Shown here one piece after another: positions 4,390-5,783 of a stretch of 5,783 nt of DNA. Position 1 is the first letter of the stretch. Every line of letters starts with the position of its first letter. The notes beneath the pieces were generated by a model. The model was not told where the DNA came from and made no database searches. It was given only the letters and a program-made list of their open reading frames with translations. The stretch is from Gammaproteobacteria bacterium (GTDB lineage Bacteria; Pseudomonadota; Gammaproteobacteria; Steroidobacterales; Rariloculaceae), in contig SMWC01000025.1 in assembly GCA_004357505.1 (NCBI GenBank), positions 1-5,783 of the forward strand, read 5' to 3'. The translations under genes and the position numbers were made by a program.

Positions 4390-5783
4390 ATGACTAACTC
4401 AGCGAGAATACTTTACGGCATCGTTTGTGGTGTCTTTACCACAGTTCTTTCTGTTCCACTTCAAGCTCAGGACGAGCAAGCCTCGGCTCTCGAAGAAATA
4501 GTGGTAACGGGTTCTTATCTCTATACCGGGATTGATTCCCCGTCGCCAGTAACTGTGTTCACTGGCGAAGATATGATGTTTGAAGCGAACCAGGACATGC
4601 TGACATTCTTTTTTGAGAATGTGACTCAGAATTACACCAGCGATATCGGTGCGCAAACGGACGCGGGTGGCAATATGGGCGCGCGTAGCATTCGACAAGC
4701 GTCAATCAATTTGCGAGGTCTCGGCAACGAAAACACGTTGGTGCTACTGAACGGCCGCAGGACTATTAACTACCCGGCGCCGGACTTCAACGGGTGGACA
4801 ACGCCGGACATCAATTCGATGGTGCCACGAATTGCGATCGAACGAACCGACCTATTGCTCGATGGCGGTTCGGCGACATTCGGTTCAGATCCAGTCGCGG
4901 GCGTCGTTAACTTTGTAACGAAAAAGTCCTTCCGTGGTTTTGACCTCGCGCTCGATTCGCGAATCAACGAGACAGACACGGACGCCAAGGATTACACCAT
5001 AGCCGCTCTCTGGGGAGCGGGAGATGACCGTACAACGATGATCGCCGCGATCGAGTGGACGGAAACGGATCGGATTTTACTGAGCGATGTCGAAGGCGAA
5101 GATAACCCGAATCCTGATGTCACCCCGGAGACGGGTACCGGCCTGGATGATCAATTCGGCCTGAACTTCGATGGCGCAGGGAGGAACGCGCCGACATGGG
5201 TCGATCCGGATTGTGGCAATCCGGCTCTCGGTGTGCCGTTGTTCGCCAAGTATCCCTCGTACGAAGATGGCGACAATCTTCGAGTCGCGGACGCTATGAA
5301 TCCGGCGACTTCCTGTTCACAGCCGAATGGCTACAATCCGTCACAGTTTATTCAGAACAATGTGACGCAATTGACGGCTTTTTTGTCAGCCGATCATCAA
5401 CTCTCCGATTCGGTAAGCGTCGATTTCGAGATCAACTTCAGTCGGCAGCGGTTCGATGATGTTGCGACTTGGGGTGACAACTCCTCGCGTAACTGGTTGG
5501 TGAGTCCGGTTTCGCGGGGTATCACGGTTCCAATTACAAACCCGGGCTTCGTGCGCGCCGACAGCCTGCCTCAGTTAGGACCGCTGCCCTTCGGTCAATA
5601 TTCCGCAATGGGGGCGCCGGTGCCGGTGGACGTGTTTATGGAGGGCGAGACGATGCCCTTCAACCATACAATGGCTGGCTACCAACGCGCAGATTTATTT
5701 CGTGTCGCGTTCGGCGGAAGTGGCGATCTGGCGGGTACGAACAACTGGCAATGGCGGGTAGACACGTCTGTCGCGTGGAACGA
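4390..5783 (+). CDS. TonB-dependent outer-membrane receptor (5' part, cut by window end)
   Basis: The frame stays open from ATG 4390 to the window end; 464 residues are visible, about half of the 900-1000 typical of this receptor group. Such receptors are outer-membrane beta-barrels that import ligands using TonB/ExbBD energy. Residues 1-26 form a signal peptide (hydrophobic core I7-V22, likely cleavage after L-Q-A26). E35-E-I-V-V-T-G-S42 is the TonB-box-like start. The plug domain spans about 50-178, with S-P-V-T-V-F near its start, the core I-N-L-R-G-L-G (106-112), L-L-N-G-R-R (119-124), and the end D-G-G-S-A-T-F-G-S-D-P-V-A-G-V-V-N-F (158-175). Barrel strands and loops follow. C275 and C309 lie in one Pro/Asn-rich stretch and could form a loop disulfide. 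Many relatives read G-S-D-A-V-A-G where this has G-S-D-P-V-A-G. The ligand cannot be told; the nearby sulfatase hints at a sulfated substrate, but weakly. Control by the adjacent two-component system is suggested by upstream repeats. Confidence 0.93.
   Translation, partial: MTNSARILYGIVCGVFTTVLSVPLQAQDEQASALEEIVVTGSYLYTGIDSPSPVTVFTGEDMMFEANQDMLTFFFENVTQNYTSDIGAQTDAGGNMGARSIRQASINLRGLGNENTLVLLNGRRTINYPAPDFNGWTTPDINSMVPRIAIERTDLLLDGGSATFGSDPVAGVVNFVTKKSFRGFDLALDSRINETDTDAKDYTIAALWGAGDDRTTMIAAIEWTETDRILLSDVEGEDNPNPDVTPETGTGLDDQFGLNFDGAGRNAPTWVDPDCGNPALGVPLFAKYPSYEDGDNLRVADAMNPATSCSQPNGYNPSQFIQNNVTQLTAFLSADHQLSDSVSVDFEINFSRQRFDDVATWGDNSSRNWLVSPVSRGITVPITNPGFVRADSLPQLGPLPFGQYSAMGAPVPVDVFMEGETMPFNHTMAGYQRADLFRVAFGGSGDLAGTNNWQWRVDTSVAWN

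Noticed and set aside
5196..5459. Plus-strand 87-codon open frame
   Set aside because: It lies in another frame inside the TonB-dependent receptor, whose own frame shows clear plug motifs and stays open throughout.

Overview
The window looks like chromosomal DNA of a Gram-negative bacterium, most likely a gammaproteobacterium (possibly marine) or a relative. It encodes an outer-membrane TonB-dependent receptor with the E-E-I-V-V-T-G start typical of such bacteria, a CpxA/CpxR-like envelope two-component system, and an exported sulfatase resembling Pseudomonas AtsA. The organism assignment is inferred from gene style only. I see no mobile element, CRISPR array, rRNA or tRNA.

Layout. Bases 1-89 hold nothing I can name. 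Bases 90-1655 (minus strand) encode a 521-residue exported type I sulfatase. It keeps the catalytic cysteine, but the formylglycine maturation motif reads C-S-Q-T-R instead of C-x-P-x-R. A 341-base divergent gap (1656-1996) follows. Two plus-strand genes come next and overlap by four bases: a CpxR-like response regulator (1997-2701) and a CpxA-like sensor kinase (2698-4035, TTG start). After a 354-base gap, a TonB-dependent receptor begins at 4390 and runs off the window end; 464 residues are visible.

The least ordinary part is the gap before the receptor. It holds three AGTTCTG repeats spaced 20 and 30 bases apart. Four TYAAG repeats spaced 11, 9 and 11 bases follow, ending just upstream of a probable promoter with a good -10 and a poor -35. 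The predicted untranslated leader can fold into a closed structure with a perfect 9-base-pair closing stem and two inner arms. TCAAGAT and TTAAGAT also flank a candidate -35 upstream of the response regulator. The simplest reading is that the regulator controls its own operon and the receptor gene, with a possible second RNA-level control on the receptor. The three transcription units could form one locus that senses envelope state or substrate, imports a ligand and removes sulfate outside the cytoplasm. That link is inference; no sequence element proves a common substrate.
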